This document shows positions 1-6,707 of a stretch of DNA of 64,000 nt, one piece after another. Position 1 is the stretch's first letter, and each line of letters begins with the position of its first letter. The notes beneath the pieces were generated by a model, which had not been told where the DNA came from, made no database searches, and saw only the letters and a list, made by a program, of their open reading frames with translations. Made by a program: the position numbers and the translations under genes. Source of the stretch: MA-ANB-1 sp965216445 (GTDB taxonomy: Bacteria; Actinomycetota; Acidimicrobiia; Spongiisociales; ZC4RG35); assembly GCA_965216445.1 (NCBI GenBank), contig OZ244166.1, positions 62,001 to 126,000 of the forward strand. Reading direction: 5' to 3'.

Positions 1-404
1 AAAGAGGGGGGACAATCGATGAGAATCACATCGAATTGTTGATCCGCAGCCTGGATTGCACTCCTCAACCGGGTTTCACGTGAAAACTGTGATACCAACT
101 CGATCTCGGCACCGGCCAGGTCGATCGTCGCCGGAACCACAAACAGGTCCCGAACTGAAGTTGGTTCAATCGCGTCGTCGAGCTCTCTTTCCTTGAGTAA
201 CACGTCATAGACCGAGACCTCTATGGTCTGTCGATCGATCCCGAGTCCGGAGGTGGCGTTTCCTTGTGGATCAAGGTCGACCAACAACACACGAACGCCT
301 TGAAAGGCAAGGGCGGCGGCGAGATTGATCGCCGTGGTGGATTTGCCGACACCACCCTTCTGATTAGCAAGGGCGATTACTAGGGGATTCTCGACAGTAC
401 TCAC
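1..404 (-). CDS. parA: ParA/Soj chromosome-partitioning ATPase (3' end outside window)
   Basis: The first 134 codons of a ParA/Soj ATPase are present and the gene continues past the left edge. The translation from GTG at 404 has the deviant Walker A motif KGGVGKST near residues 15-22, a Walker A' region LLVDLDPQGNAT, and the start of the Walker B region (VILIDCPPS) at the edge. ParA with ParB and parS drives origin segregation. The GTG overlaps the rsmG stop as GTGA, so the two are translationally coupled. A parS-like site lies inside the gene. parB is expected just beyond the window but is not seen. Confidence 0.95.
   Translation of the reverse strand, partial: MSTVENPLVIALANQKGGVGKSTTAINLAAALAFQGVRVLLVDLDPQGNATSGLGIDRQTIEVSVYDVLLKERELDDAIEPTSVRDLFVVPATIDLAGAEIELVSQFSRETRLRSAIQAADQQFDVILIDCPPS
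72..87. promoter_or_regulatory. parS-like ParB-binding site inside parA
   Basis: The core GTTTCACGTGAAAA at 73-86 matches the conserved bacterial parS palindrome TGTTNCACGTGAAACA except at its outer positions. Its place beside parA and the origin supports function. ParB would nucleate here; binding is inferred. Confidence 0.6.
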
Positions 405-1009
405 GTCTGACGCATCATAAGTAACCACACCGGCCGATCAAAGACACTCGAACCGATTTCTTTGGTTTCATAGCCCGAATAGTTGGGCTGCTTCTCCCAT
501 GATCCGCCGAGGATGGCCAACCCACCACCGGCTACGACCTCTCTCAGGATCGGTAGGAACCGGTCCGGAGGCACTGTTGCTCGGGAAACAACAACAGGAA
601 CCGTGGTTTTCCAGCTTTCCAAATCCTGCTGGACCACCTGAACATTGTCGAGGTTGAGGATCCGCACCGCACGCTTCATCAAGTCGACGCGTTTTCGGGA
701 ACGATCGAGAAGAACGAAGTCAGTATCGGGTCTGACGATGGCGAGTGGGATCCCGGGGAGCCCTACTCCAGAACCGATATCGAGAATTGTGCTGGTTTCC
801 GGTATCAGGCCGGAAAACAAGAGCGAATCGCCAATATGTCTGTCGTCGATCCTTGATATCTCACCAGGGCCAAGACCCCCGGCCGGTATGGCCTCGCTCT
901 TCAGCCAGTCCCGGTAGGTCTCCAGGGCGGTCAAGGCGGTTGCGGATGCGGTGACATCCCCCAACTCCAGAATCCGCGGCCAGGTGTCGATCGGTTCCAC
1001 GTGAAACAT
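401..1009 (-). CDS. rsmG: 16S rRNA (guanine-N7)-methyltransferase RsmG
   Basis: RsmG (GidB) uses SAM to methylate G527 of 16S rRNA. The Rossmann SAM-binding loop ILDIGSGVGLPGIPLAI lies near residue 75, followed by VLLDRSRKRVDLMKRA, both typical of the family. I start at ATG 1009 (MFHVEP...), giving 202 residues, the usual length. A longer frame to 1066 would translate through a strong hairpin and gives a non-family N-terminus. The first codons coincide with a near-perfect parS palindrome. It sits in the usual jag-rsmG-parA order, and its stop overlaps the parA start. Confidence 0.95.
   Translation of the reverse strand: MFHVEPIDTWPRILELGDVTASATALTALETYRDWLKSEAIPAGGLGPGEISRIDDRHIGDSLLFSGLIPETSTILDIGSGVGLPGIPLAIVRPDTDFVLLDRSRKRVDLMKRAVRILNLDNVQVVQQDLESWKTTVPVVVSRATVPPDRFLPILREVVAGGGLAILGGSWEKQPNYSGYETKEIGSSVFDRPVWLLMMRQT
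993..1008. promoter_or_regulatory. parS site at the start codon of rsmG
   Basis: GGTTCCACGTGAAACA differs from the consensus TGTTNCACGTGAAACA only at the first base. It encodes the RsmG residues M-F-H-V-E on the minus strand, so the site serves as both coding sequence and probable ParB target. Confidence 0.75.
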
Positions 1010-1030
1010 CTTAAGTCGGCCAGAACACAA

Positions 1031-1066
1031 TTGGACCCGGGGGAGGAGCACTCCACCCGGGTCCAA
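1031..1066 (-). terminator. Hairpin between jag and rsmG
   Basis: Two 11-base arms (TTGGACCCGGG at 1031-1041 and its complement at 1056-1066) are separated by 14 bases. No clear U-run follows in the direction of the operon, so it may attenuate or stabilise RNA rather than fully terminate. Confidence 0.5.
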
Positions 1067-1087
1067 AAACCCAACAAATGCTGGGGT

Positions 1088-1981
1088 TTATTCTTCTTCG
1101 CTGTCTCCCTCAGTGTCGGAGCCGCCTTCCCGGTCCGATACTGCGGTGCTGGCCAGCACCACGTATCGGCGAGGAGGTTCTCCTTCGGAATAGGAGGTGA
1201 CCGATTCGCTTGCCGCCGCGGCGTCATGGATGACTTTTCGGTCAGCTGAGCTCATCGGCTCCAACATGAGTTCACCACCGTCGGCCTCGAGTTGCTCGAT
1301 GAGTTGGTTTGCGTAAATGGTCAAAGCCTCACGTCGACGTTCGGCATATCCGGCGATGTCGAGACGGAGCCGGGCGGTGTCTCGGGCGTATCGTTGCATG
1401 ACGGTTCGGGTCAACTCGTGGATTGCCGATCGAACCGAACCTCTGACACCAATCAGAGCTTCGGTTTGCTCACCTTTGATGTCAGCAATGATGACTTCGT
1501 CATCGACGGCGGTCACGACTTCACCTTCGAGTCCGTATGCGTCGACCAGACCCTTGAGGAAGTCCTCGACTATGCCGGTCTGTTTTTCGATTGAAAGCGT
1601 GTCGCGATCGTCATCTTTCTTTTCCGGCCGGTCTTGTCGGCTCATGGAGCGTCCTTTGTCTTGCTGAGATTTTCCCTTGTTTTTGTTGGTGTTTTTCGGG
1701 TTCGATTCCCCACGCCCGTTGCCCTGACGACTACCTCTTGCCGAGTTGCGGGACCCGCTGTTATCGCCCTTCTTACCACGGTCACGACGTCTCTTCCGAG
1801 TAGAACGACGCTTCACTTGGACAATGGCGTCGGTACCGCCCATACCAAGGAAACCCTTCTCCGGCTCCTGGACCACCGTGACTGCAAGCTGCTCGCGGTC
1901 GTCTACACCAAGCTCTTGCATGGCCGCCTCAACCGCCAAGTCGACAGTTTTGGCCTTGACCTCGATTTCAACGTAACTCAC
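1088..1981 (-). CDS. jag: Jag/KhpB-family RNA-binding protein (Jag_N, KH, R3H)
   Basis: A 297-residue protein. The N-terminal Jag_N domain (about 1-60) contains KGFLGMGGTDAIV. A long Lys/Arg/Gly/Ser-rich linker (about 60-130) is probably disordered. A KH-like domain (about 135-215) follows, and then a C-terminal R3H domain (about 215-280) with the signature LEPMSSADRKVIHDA and EGEPPRRYVV. Such proteins bind RNA, partner KhpA and affect cell elongation and division in other bacteria. The GTG start lies two bases after the yidC stop, in an rpmH-rnpA-yidD-yidC-jag-rsmG-parA operon. The charged linker is longer than in many homologues. Confidence 0.9.
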   Translation of the reverse strand: MSYVEIEVKAKTVDLAVEAAMQELGVDDREQLAVTVVQEPEKGFLGMGGTDAIVQVKRRSTRKRRRDRGKKGDNSGSRNSARGSRQGNGRGESNPKNTNKNKGKSQQDKGRSMSRQDRPEKKDDDRDTLSIEKQTGIVEDFLKGLVDAYGLEGEVVTAVDDEVIIADIKGEQTEALIGVRGSVRSAIHELTRTVMQRYARDTARLRLDIAGYAERRREALTIYANQLIEQLEADGGELMLEPMSSADRKVIHDAAAASESVTSYSEGEPPRRYVVLASTAVSDREGGSDTEGDSEEE

Positions 1982-1982
1982 G

Positions 1983-2849
1983 TCACTTCCTCCTACGCCT
2001 ACGGCGCTTGTTTGCGGACCCCTGCTGTGGTTTGGTCACCGGCTTCTCCTGGTCTTCGGAACTCGGGGCATCATCCCCCGGTTTTTTTTCCTCGTCATCG
2101 GCACCGGGCCGGGGTGGGCGTCCGTCGATCTTGAAAATTAGCACTTGCTGCCCGAGTCGGAATAGATTCGATGTGGCCCAATAAAGACCAAGTCCGGCCG
2201 GGAAATTGTATGAGATAAACCCAATGAACAAAGGCATAATCTTGGTAATCGCCTGAGTCGCCCCCGCACCGGGTTGATCCGTGTTGCGCTCCTGGCCGTA
2301 GGTGGAGTGCCACTGCTGTACGTATTGGGTGATGACCATCACTGCCATCAGAATCAGATAGGGCAAGGCCGTGACAAGACCCTCCGACATGGCCATTGAC
2401 GGCGAGGTGTCGAGAAGCATCCCCAAGAATTTTTCCGGTACCTCATCTTGGAGTGCCATTCCAAGTGAGGTGTCAACACTGATGCCACTGAGTGGCTCAC
2501 GGAGTAGCCGGAACAATGCGAACCAGATCGGCATTTGCACCAACATCGGTAGGAGACAACCACCGGGAGTAGCTCCGGCCTCTTTCTGGACTTCCATAAG
2601 ACGACGTTGCATCTCCTCTTTGTCGTCTTTGAACTCGGTCTGAATCTTCTTGATCTTGGGCTGGATGGCGGCAAAGGCACGTGTCGATCTGGTCTGTTTC
2701 AGGGTCAGCGGAAAGACCAGGATGTTGATCGTTATGGTCAGAAGGATGATCGACAACCCATAACCCCAACCTTCGCTGAACGTCGGTGTCAGGAACTCGT
2801 AGAAGAAGGCGAGGATCGACCCCAGGATCTGGGCAAGAAAGTCGAACAT
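1983..2849 (-). CDS. yidC: YidC/Oxa1 membrane protein insertase
   Basis: YidC inserts proteins into the membrane, alone or with Sec. The 288-residue protein has the short Gram-positive/actinobacterial form, without the large periplasmic domain of proteobacteria. It shows TM1 (FLAQILGSILAFFYEF), TM2 (GYGLSIILLTITINILVFPL), the conserved cytoplasmic region QTRSTRAFAAIQPKIKKIQ, the TPGGCLLPMLVQMPIWFALF segment, further TMs to about residue 235 and a basic C-terminal tail ending in RRRRRRK. Its ATG overlaps the last base of the yidD stop (TGATG), so translation is coupled. Confidence 0.95.
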   Translation of the reverse strand: MFDFLAQILGSILAFFYEFLTPTFSEGWGYGLSIILLTITINILVFPLTLKQTRSTRAFAAIQPKIKKIQTEFKDDKEEMQRRLMEVQKEAGATPGGCLLPMLVQMPIWFALFRLLREPLSGISVDTSLGMALQDEVPEKFLGMLLDTSPSMAMSEGLVTALPYLILMAVMVITQYVQQWHSTYGQERNTDQPGAGATQAITKIMPLFIGFISYNFPAGLGLYWATSNLFRLGQQVLIFKIDGRPPRPGADDEEKKPGDDAPSSEDQEKPVTKPQQGSANKRRRRRRK

Positions 2850-3094
2850 CAGTTAGATCTCCAATTGTTGGGAACGGGGTCATAACCGCCTTCACGCAGT
2901 GGGTGACAACGTCCAATTCTCTTCAGACCCAGCCATCCTCCCCTAAACACGCCGAACTTCGAGACAGCTTCGGCGGTATAGGACGAACAGGTGGGGGAGT
3001 AGCGGCAGTTGGCGCCAAGATTGGGACTTACCAATTTCTGGTAAAACCGGATCAGGCCCACAAACAGATTTCTCGGTCTCAACCACTCAATCAT
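2849..3094 (-). CDS. yidD: Membrane protein insertion efficiency factor YidD
   Basis: An 81-residue YidD protein, of typical length. It has the family pattern IRFYQKLVSPNLGANCRYSPTC, which includes the conserved cysteines, followed by a glycine-rich GGWLGLKRIGRCHPL motif. It is membrane-associated and supports YidC-dependent insertion. The ATG lies within the last codons of rnpA (8-bp overlap) and the stop shares one base with the yidC start. Confidence 0.95.
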   Translation of the reverse strand: MIEWLRPRNLFVGLIRFYQKLVSPNLGANCRYSPTCSSYTAEAVSKFGVFRGGWLGLKRIGRCHPLREGGYDPVPNNWRSN

Positions 3095-3401
3095 CGGCGG
3101 TCTCCGTCACGGCGCGACGGACCCAATCCACAACTGTGGAGTAGTTGACATCTGCGACCGATTTGCGAGCAATGATTACGTAATCCCTTCCCGATGGAAG
3201 TCCTACGTCTCGAACTGTATGCCGAAGCCGGCGTTTGATCCGGTTGCGGGTGACAGCGTTTCCAACGCCTTTGGATACGGTAAGCCCGACACGAGGTGGG
3301 CCCTGTCGACCGATGGCTGAGGTAAAGATGATGCCACCGACAGATTTCCGTTTGCCTTGTTTCAGAACCCGACGGAACTCTCCGGGGGAACGAAGCGAGA
3401 C
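3087..3401 (-). CDS. rnpA: Ribonuclease P protein component, no canonical start codon
   Basis: The frame encodes an RnpA protein: VSLRSPGEFRRVLKQG, then PRVGLTVSKGVGNAVTRNR, then IKRRLRHTVRD, which includes the RNR signature, and it ends ...TETADD. RnpA assists RNase P RNA in 5' tRNA maturation. Family alignment puts the N-terminus near 3401, but this frame has no ATG, GTG or TTG between its upstream stop (TGA at 3434-3432) and the conserved core. The left coordinate is the stop; 3401 marks the start of homology (a GTC codon) and the open frame reaches 3431. The gene lies +1 relative to rpmH, 4 bp beyond its stop. A non-standard start, +1 frameshift from rpmH, or an assembly indel are all possible. 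Confidence 0.85.
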   Translation of the reverse strand, partial: VSLRSPGEFRRVLKQGKRKSVGGIIFTSAIGRQGPPRVGLTVSKGVGNAVTRNRIKRRLRHTVRDVGLPSGRDYVIIARKSVADVNYSTVVDWVRRAVTETADD

Positions 3402-3405
3402 AAAT

Positions 3406-3540
3406 TCAGGCTGCGAGACGTTTGCGGCCTTTCACACGACGCGACTTGAGCACATTGCGCCCGGCTCGGGTTTGCATCCGATTCCTAAAGCCGTGTCGAC
3501 GTTTCCTACGTCGAACTTTTGGTTGATAGGTCCTCTTCAT
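3406..3540 (-). CDS. rpmH: 50S ribosomal protein L34
   Basis: A 44-residue basic protein with the L34 sequence MKRTYQPKVRRRKRRHGF...RMQTRAG..VLKSRRVKGRKRLAA, complete at both ends. It is the first gene of the leftward operon, 29 bp or so below a good promoter. The start is ATG 3540. Confidence 0.97.
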   Translation of the reverse strand: MKRTYQPKVRRRKRRHGFRNRMQTRAGRNVLKSRRVKGRKRLAA

Positions 3541-3575
3541 AAAGAATCTCAGGGGTAGAGGTGTTTAACCCCAAC

Positions 3576-3605
3576 AGATTACGAGCCACAAAGAATCTAT
3601 GTCAA
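3576..3605 (-). promoter_or_regulatory. Sigma70-type promoter of the rpmH operon
   Basis: On the minus strand TTGACA (3605-3600) is followed by an 18-bp spacer and TAATCT (3581-3576). The predicted RNA start near 3569 gives a leader of about 30 nt before rpmH. Confidence 0.65.
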
Positions 3606-3696
3606 AACCCTTCGGGAAAGTAGAGCTTCCACCACGCTTGCGGATGTCTTCCCCGAGACGAAGTCGAATGGCGTTTCGGACCGCGGAGACACCAGT

Positions 3697-3722
3697 TCGC
3701 GAAATATCGCGAATGGTCGCGA
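3697..3722. repeat. Three TCGCGA palindromes at exact 10-bp spacing
   Basis: TCGCGA occurs at 3697-3702, 3707-3712 and 3717-3722, each embedded in a TTCGCGAAA-like context, in the rpmH-dnaA intergenic region. The helical phasing suggests a protein-binding array; the binder is unknown. The rest of 3606-3859 shows no gene. Confidence 0.6.
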
Positions 3723-3811
3723 AAAGATCCAAAAGTGGTGATCGGCCGATTTCTCGCACGCTCCGGTCCCGACATATGCTGGAAAATCCCTTCGCTACCT
3801 GGGATTTCTCC

Positions 3812-3841
3812 TGTGGACATCGGTCGGTCCGGTCATCCACA
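3812..3841. promoter_or_regulatory. Pair of inverted DnaA-box-like sites upstream of dnaA
   Basis: TGTGGACAT (3812-3820) and TCATCCACA (3833-3841) are inverted near-matches to TTGTCCACA/TTATCCACA. They lie just upstream of the dnaA promoter and may serve autoregulation or origin function. Confidence 0.55.
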
Positions 3842-3859
3842 GCGTCGATTCTCGCGGTC

Positions 3860-3887
3860 TTGACTAGCGAAAGTCTTGCCCTAATAC
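3860..3887 (+). promoter_or_regulatory. Predicted dnaA promoter
   Basis: TTGACT (3860-3865), a 16-bp spacer and TAATAC (3882-3887). The predicted RNA start near 3894 gives a leader of about 150 nt that contains two perfect DnaA boxes. Confidence 0.55.
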
Positions 3888-3990
3888 TCGCCCGTCGTGG
3901 ACGACTGACAAGCCCCGAATATTGCCCCCATGAATCTGAGGGGTTGTAGCGGGTAACGGCCGACACGTGAGATTTGAAACAACCCGGAGG

Positions 3991-4022
3991 TTGTCCACAG
4001 GTGTGGACTGCTCTGTGGACAA
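3991..4022. promoter_or_regulatory. Two perfect inverted DnaA boxes in the dnaA leader
   Basis: TTGTCCACA at 3991-3999 and its exact complement at 4014-4022. TTGTCCACA is the preferred actinobacterial DnaA box. The position between promoter and start codon fits DnaA autorepression. Confidence 0.8.
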
Positions 4023-4041
4023 CTTTGTGGGAGGAGATGAC

Positions 4042-5421
4042 TTGGTACAAGCGTTGCGGGCCAGCGACAAATGGAGGATGTTCCAAGACACCATCAAAGA
4101 AGGTGTCTCGAAGTCCAACTGGCAGACATGGCTATCACGGATGGATGTCGATCTCGACGACGAGTTCCCCACGCTGATCGCACCTTCGGAGTTTCATTTG
4201 AAGTGGATCCAGGACAAACACGGTGACCTGATCACAGCTGCTTACCGGGACGCCTTCGATACGTCTGAGGCTCCTCGATTTAAGGTTGTCGAGAACGCTG
4301 TCCCCGAATTGCCGCTCGAGCCCGCCGACGAACCGACCGAACAACTCCCCGAATCGATGCAGACGGTGTCGATGGGTCCCGAGACAAACCTGATCACCCG
4401 CTATCAGTTCGAAAGTTTCGTAGTGGGCCAGTCGAACCGGTTTGCTTGGGCGGCCGCGATGGCTGTCGCCGAACAACCGGGAGCGCACTACAACCCTCTT
4501 TTCATCTACGGGGGAGCTGGCCTCGGCAAGACCCATCTCCTCAATGCGGTAGGTCACCAGTCTCTCGAGATGTATCCCGACCTGGTTGTCCGCTACGTCT
4601 CCTCCGAGAACTTCCTCAACGACTTCATCGACTGCATCCGGAGGAAGAGACCCGACGACTTCAAACAGAGATATCGAGGCGTCGACCTCCTCCTCCTCGA
4701 TGACGTTCAGTTCTTTGAAGGCAAGGAGCAGATACTCGAAGAGTTCTTCCACACCTTCAATTCACTTTACGAATCGGGAAAACAGATGGTTATCAGCTCC
4801 GACCGTCACCCGAGAAACCTCTCGTCGCTCGAAAACCGGCTGCGAAGCAGGTTCGAGTGGGGGTTGTTGACCGACATTCAGCCGCCGGACGTCGAAACTC
4901 GTCTCGCCATTCTCAAGACCAACGCCGAATTTGCCCCACGTCCTGTTCCCATCGAAGTCCTCGAGTACATAGCGAGCCTCGTGTCTGACAACATCCGCGA
5001 ATTGGAAGGCGCCCTGACCCGTGTCACGGCCTGGTCGGCGCTCAACCGGCGCGATATCGATCTGGAGACCGCTCAGAGGGTTCTCCAGGACATGGTCGCC
5101 GCCGATGAGCCAGTTGCCCTCGGTGCGGATGAGATCATCAGAACCACTGCCGCATCGTTCGGCTTTTCGGTAGACGAAGTGCTGAGCTCGAGCAGGAGAC
5201 AACCTCTGGTCCTCTGTCGCCAGGTATCGATGTACCTCTGTCGGGAGTTAACGGACTTGTCATTGCCGAAGATTGGAGCGGCTTTTGACCGAGACCACAC
5301 GACAGTGTTGCATTCAGTGGACAAGGTGAAACGGATTCTGCGATCGGACCGTGCGGTCTTCGATAGGGTCGCGCAACTTACACAGGACCTGAGGAAAGGT
5401 GAAGGGATATCCACACCCTGA
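4042..5421 (+). CDS. dnaA: Chromosomal replication initiator DnaA
   Basis: DnaA binds DnaA boxes and melts oriC. A short domain I (NWQTWLSRMD and LIAPSEFHLKWIQDKH) comes first, then a brief linker. The AAA+ domain has Walker A GGAGLGKTHLLNA and Walker B LLLLDDVQFFEGK, and the Arg finger region ENRLRSRFEWGL. Domain IV ends with the DnaA-box-binding signature IGAAFDRDHTTVLHSV. I chose TTG 4042 because GGGAGGAG lies 5 nt upstream and the protein (459 residues) then begins at the usual domain I helix. A GTG at 3967 is in frame but would translate across the two DnaA boxes. Confidence 0.93.
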   Translation: MVQALRASDKWRMFQDTIKEGVSKSNWQTWLSRMDVDLDDEFPTLIAPSEFHLKWIQDKHGDLITAAYRDAFDTSEAPRFKVVENAVPELPLEPADEPTEQLPESMQTVSMGPETNLITRYQFESFVVGQSNRFAWAAAMAVAEQPGAHYNPLFIYGGAGLGKTHLLNAVGHQSLEMYPDLVVRYVSSENFLNDFIDCIRRKRPDDFKQRYRGVDLLLLDDVQFFEGKEQILEEFFHTFNSLYESGKQMVISSDRHPRNLSSLENRLRSRFEWGLLTDIQPPDVETRLAILKTNAEFAPRPVPIEVLEYIASLVSDNIRELEGALTRVTAWSALNRRDIDLETAQRVLQDMVAADEPVALGADEIIRTTAASFGFSVDEVLSSSRRQPLVLCRQVSMYLCRELTDLSLPKIGAAFDRDHTTVLHSVDKVKRILRSDRAVFDRVAQLTQDLRKGEGISTP

Positions 5422-5596
5422 AAAGCTTTCCCCAGACGAGCGGGATTTGTCCCCCTCATGTCCACAATGAAATCAACAGGGAAAAGATCAACCAGTAACT
5501 AGCGAAACCAGCACTATCCACAAATCCACACACCTCTACTACGACTAATACTCTTTAAATGAACAAAACCATAAGTAATAGAAGGGACTCCCACCT
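5407..5596. other. Probable oriC (dnaA-dnaN intergenic) with DnaA boxes and DnaA-trio-like triplets
   Basis: DnaA-box-like sites are ATATCCACA (5407-5415), ATGTCCACA (5458-5466), CTATCCACA (5514-5522) and AAATCCACA (5522-5530). The last two are followed, after a short spacer, by CTA-CTA-CGA-CTA-ATA-CTC (5536-5553), whose complement reads 3'-GAT-like triplets as in the DnaA-trio element known from Bacillus subtilis. An AT-rich stretch (5550-5585) follows, fitting a DNA-unwinding element. The order boxes, trio, AT-rich DNA is what a basal unwinding system looks like. Experimental origin activity is inferred. Confidence 0.75.
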
Positions 5597-6679
5597 GTGA
5601 GAATCCGAGCAGAGCGAGACGACCTCGCTGATGTTTTCGCCCGGGCCAATCGTGCGGTAGGAACCAGAACCGCATTGCCCGTGCTCCAGGGTTTGCTTTG
5701 CGAGGTCTCTGGAAACACGTTGCGCGTAACCGGGACCGACCTCGACGTGACGGTCAAGACGTCGGTGGAAGTCGAGGTCATGGAAGAGGGACGTGCCGTG
5801 ATTCCCGGCAAGATCCTCTCTGAGGCTGTTCGGAAGATGCCGTCAGGTGAGGTCACCATCGGCGTGACGGAGTCCGACATCGAGATTCAGGGAAACGGGC
5901 CCCGCTTCAACCTGAGACCGCTCAACGCCGAGGACTTCCCGGCTCAGGACGACGTGGTAGCCGACGGAGTCGAAGTAGATGGCGAGCAGTTGGCCGAGGC
6001 GATAGGCCAAGTTGCTATTGCCGCTTCGGGAGACGGCGCTCGCCCGATTCTCACCGGTGTCCTGTTCGAGGGAACCGACGCTGGACTGCGCATGGTTGCT
6101 ACCGACTCCTATCGGCTGGCCAAGCGGGAGCTCGTCGGTGTTGGGATCGAAGGGTCCGGGTTGGTTCCGGCACGTGGTCTGAGAGAACTTCCCCGCACGA
6201 TCGGATCAACCAAAGTGACAGCTCAGCTACGCGAGCGAGAGGCTGTGTTCACTTCGGATCAGGGGTCACTTCGCCTCCGTTTGATCGATGGGTCGTTCCC
6301 GAAGTACCAATCGCTGCTGCCTGACAGCTACCCCAATCAGATAATCCTGGACAAGTATGAGTTGCTCGAGGCTCTGGGCAGGGTGACGCTGGTGGCTGAG
6401 GATCACATCCCCGTACGGCTCAAAATGCTTGAAGGGGGAGTTGAGGTAACCGTTACCCGGCAGGACGTTGGCGGTGAGGCAGAGCACATCTCGGGTGAGT
6501 TCAGTGGAACAGACGAAGAGGTAACGATCGCCTTCAATCCTCGGTACCTTCAAGACGGTGTCAGCGCCATCCCGGGAGACAAGGTCAGAATCCGAGTAAT
6601 CGATGGCTTCAAACCCAGTGTCGTCGACGCTGGACCAGATGAGGATTATCTGTATCTGTTGATGCCCGTCAGGGTGTAA
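5597..6679 (+). CDS. dnaN: DNA polymerase III beta sliding clamp
   Basis: The 360-residue protein has the three repeated clamp domains, opening MRIRAERDDLADVFARANRA and VLQGLLCEVSGNTLRVTGTD. It ends YLLMPVRV, matching the usual YLLMP(M/V)R terminus. It tethers Pol III to DNA as a ring dimer. The start is a GTG at 5597, preceded by GAAGGGACTC. It lies downstream of oriC and upstream of recF. Confidence 0.97.
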   Translation: MRIRAERDDLADVFARANRAVGTRTALPVLQGLLCEVSGNTLRVTGTDLDVTVKTSVEVEVMEEGRAVIPGKILSEAVRKMPSGEVTIGVTESDIEIQGNGPRFNLRPLNAEDFPAQDDVVADGVEVDGEQLAEAIGQVAIAASGDGARPILTGVLFEGTDAGLRMVATDSYRLAKRELVGVGIEGSGLVPARGLRELPRTIGSTKVTAQLREREAVFTSDQGSLRLRLIDGSFPKYQSLLPDSYPNQIILDKYELLEALGRVTLVAEDHIPVRLKMLEGGVEVTVTRQDVGGEAEHISGEFSGTDEEVTIAFNPRYLQDGVSAIPGDKVRIRVIDGFKPSVVDAGPDEDYLYLLMPVRV

Positions 6680-6707
6680 TGGTCACACCGTTTGAGGGGA
6701 TCACCCA

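Noticed and set aside
1010..1066. N-terminal extension of rsmG
   Set aside because: The extra codons overlap the hairpin at 1031-1066 and are absent from the family.
1690..1720. tRNA T-loop-like GGTTCGATTCC
   Set aside because: It lies inside the jag linker coding region and has no matching acceptor or anticodon arms.
3967..4041. Upstream GTG start for dnaA
   Set aside because: It would translate through two perfect DnaA boxes and lacks a good ribosome-binding site; TTG 4042 has GGGAGGAG upstream.
3565..4086. A 173-codon minus-strand frame and a 116-codon plus-strand frame in the rpmH-dnaA gap
   Set aside because: They cover promoters and DnaA boxes and encode no recognisable protein; the region is regulatory.
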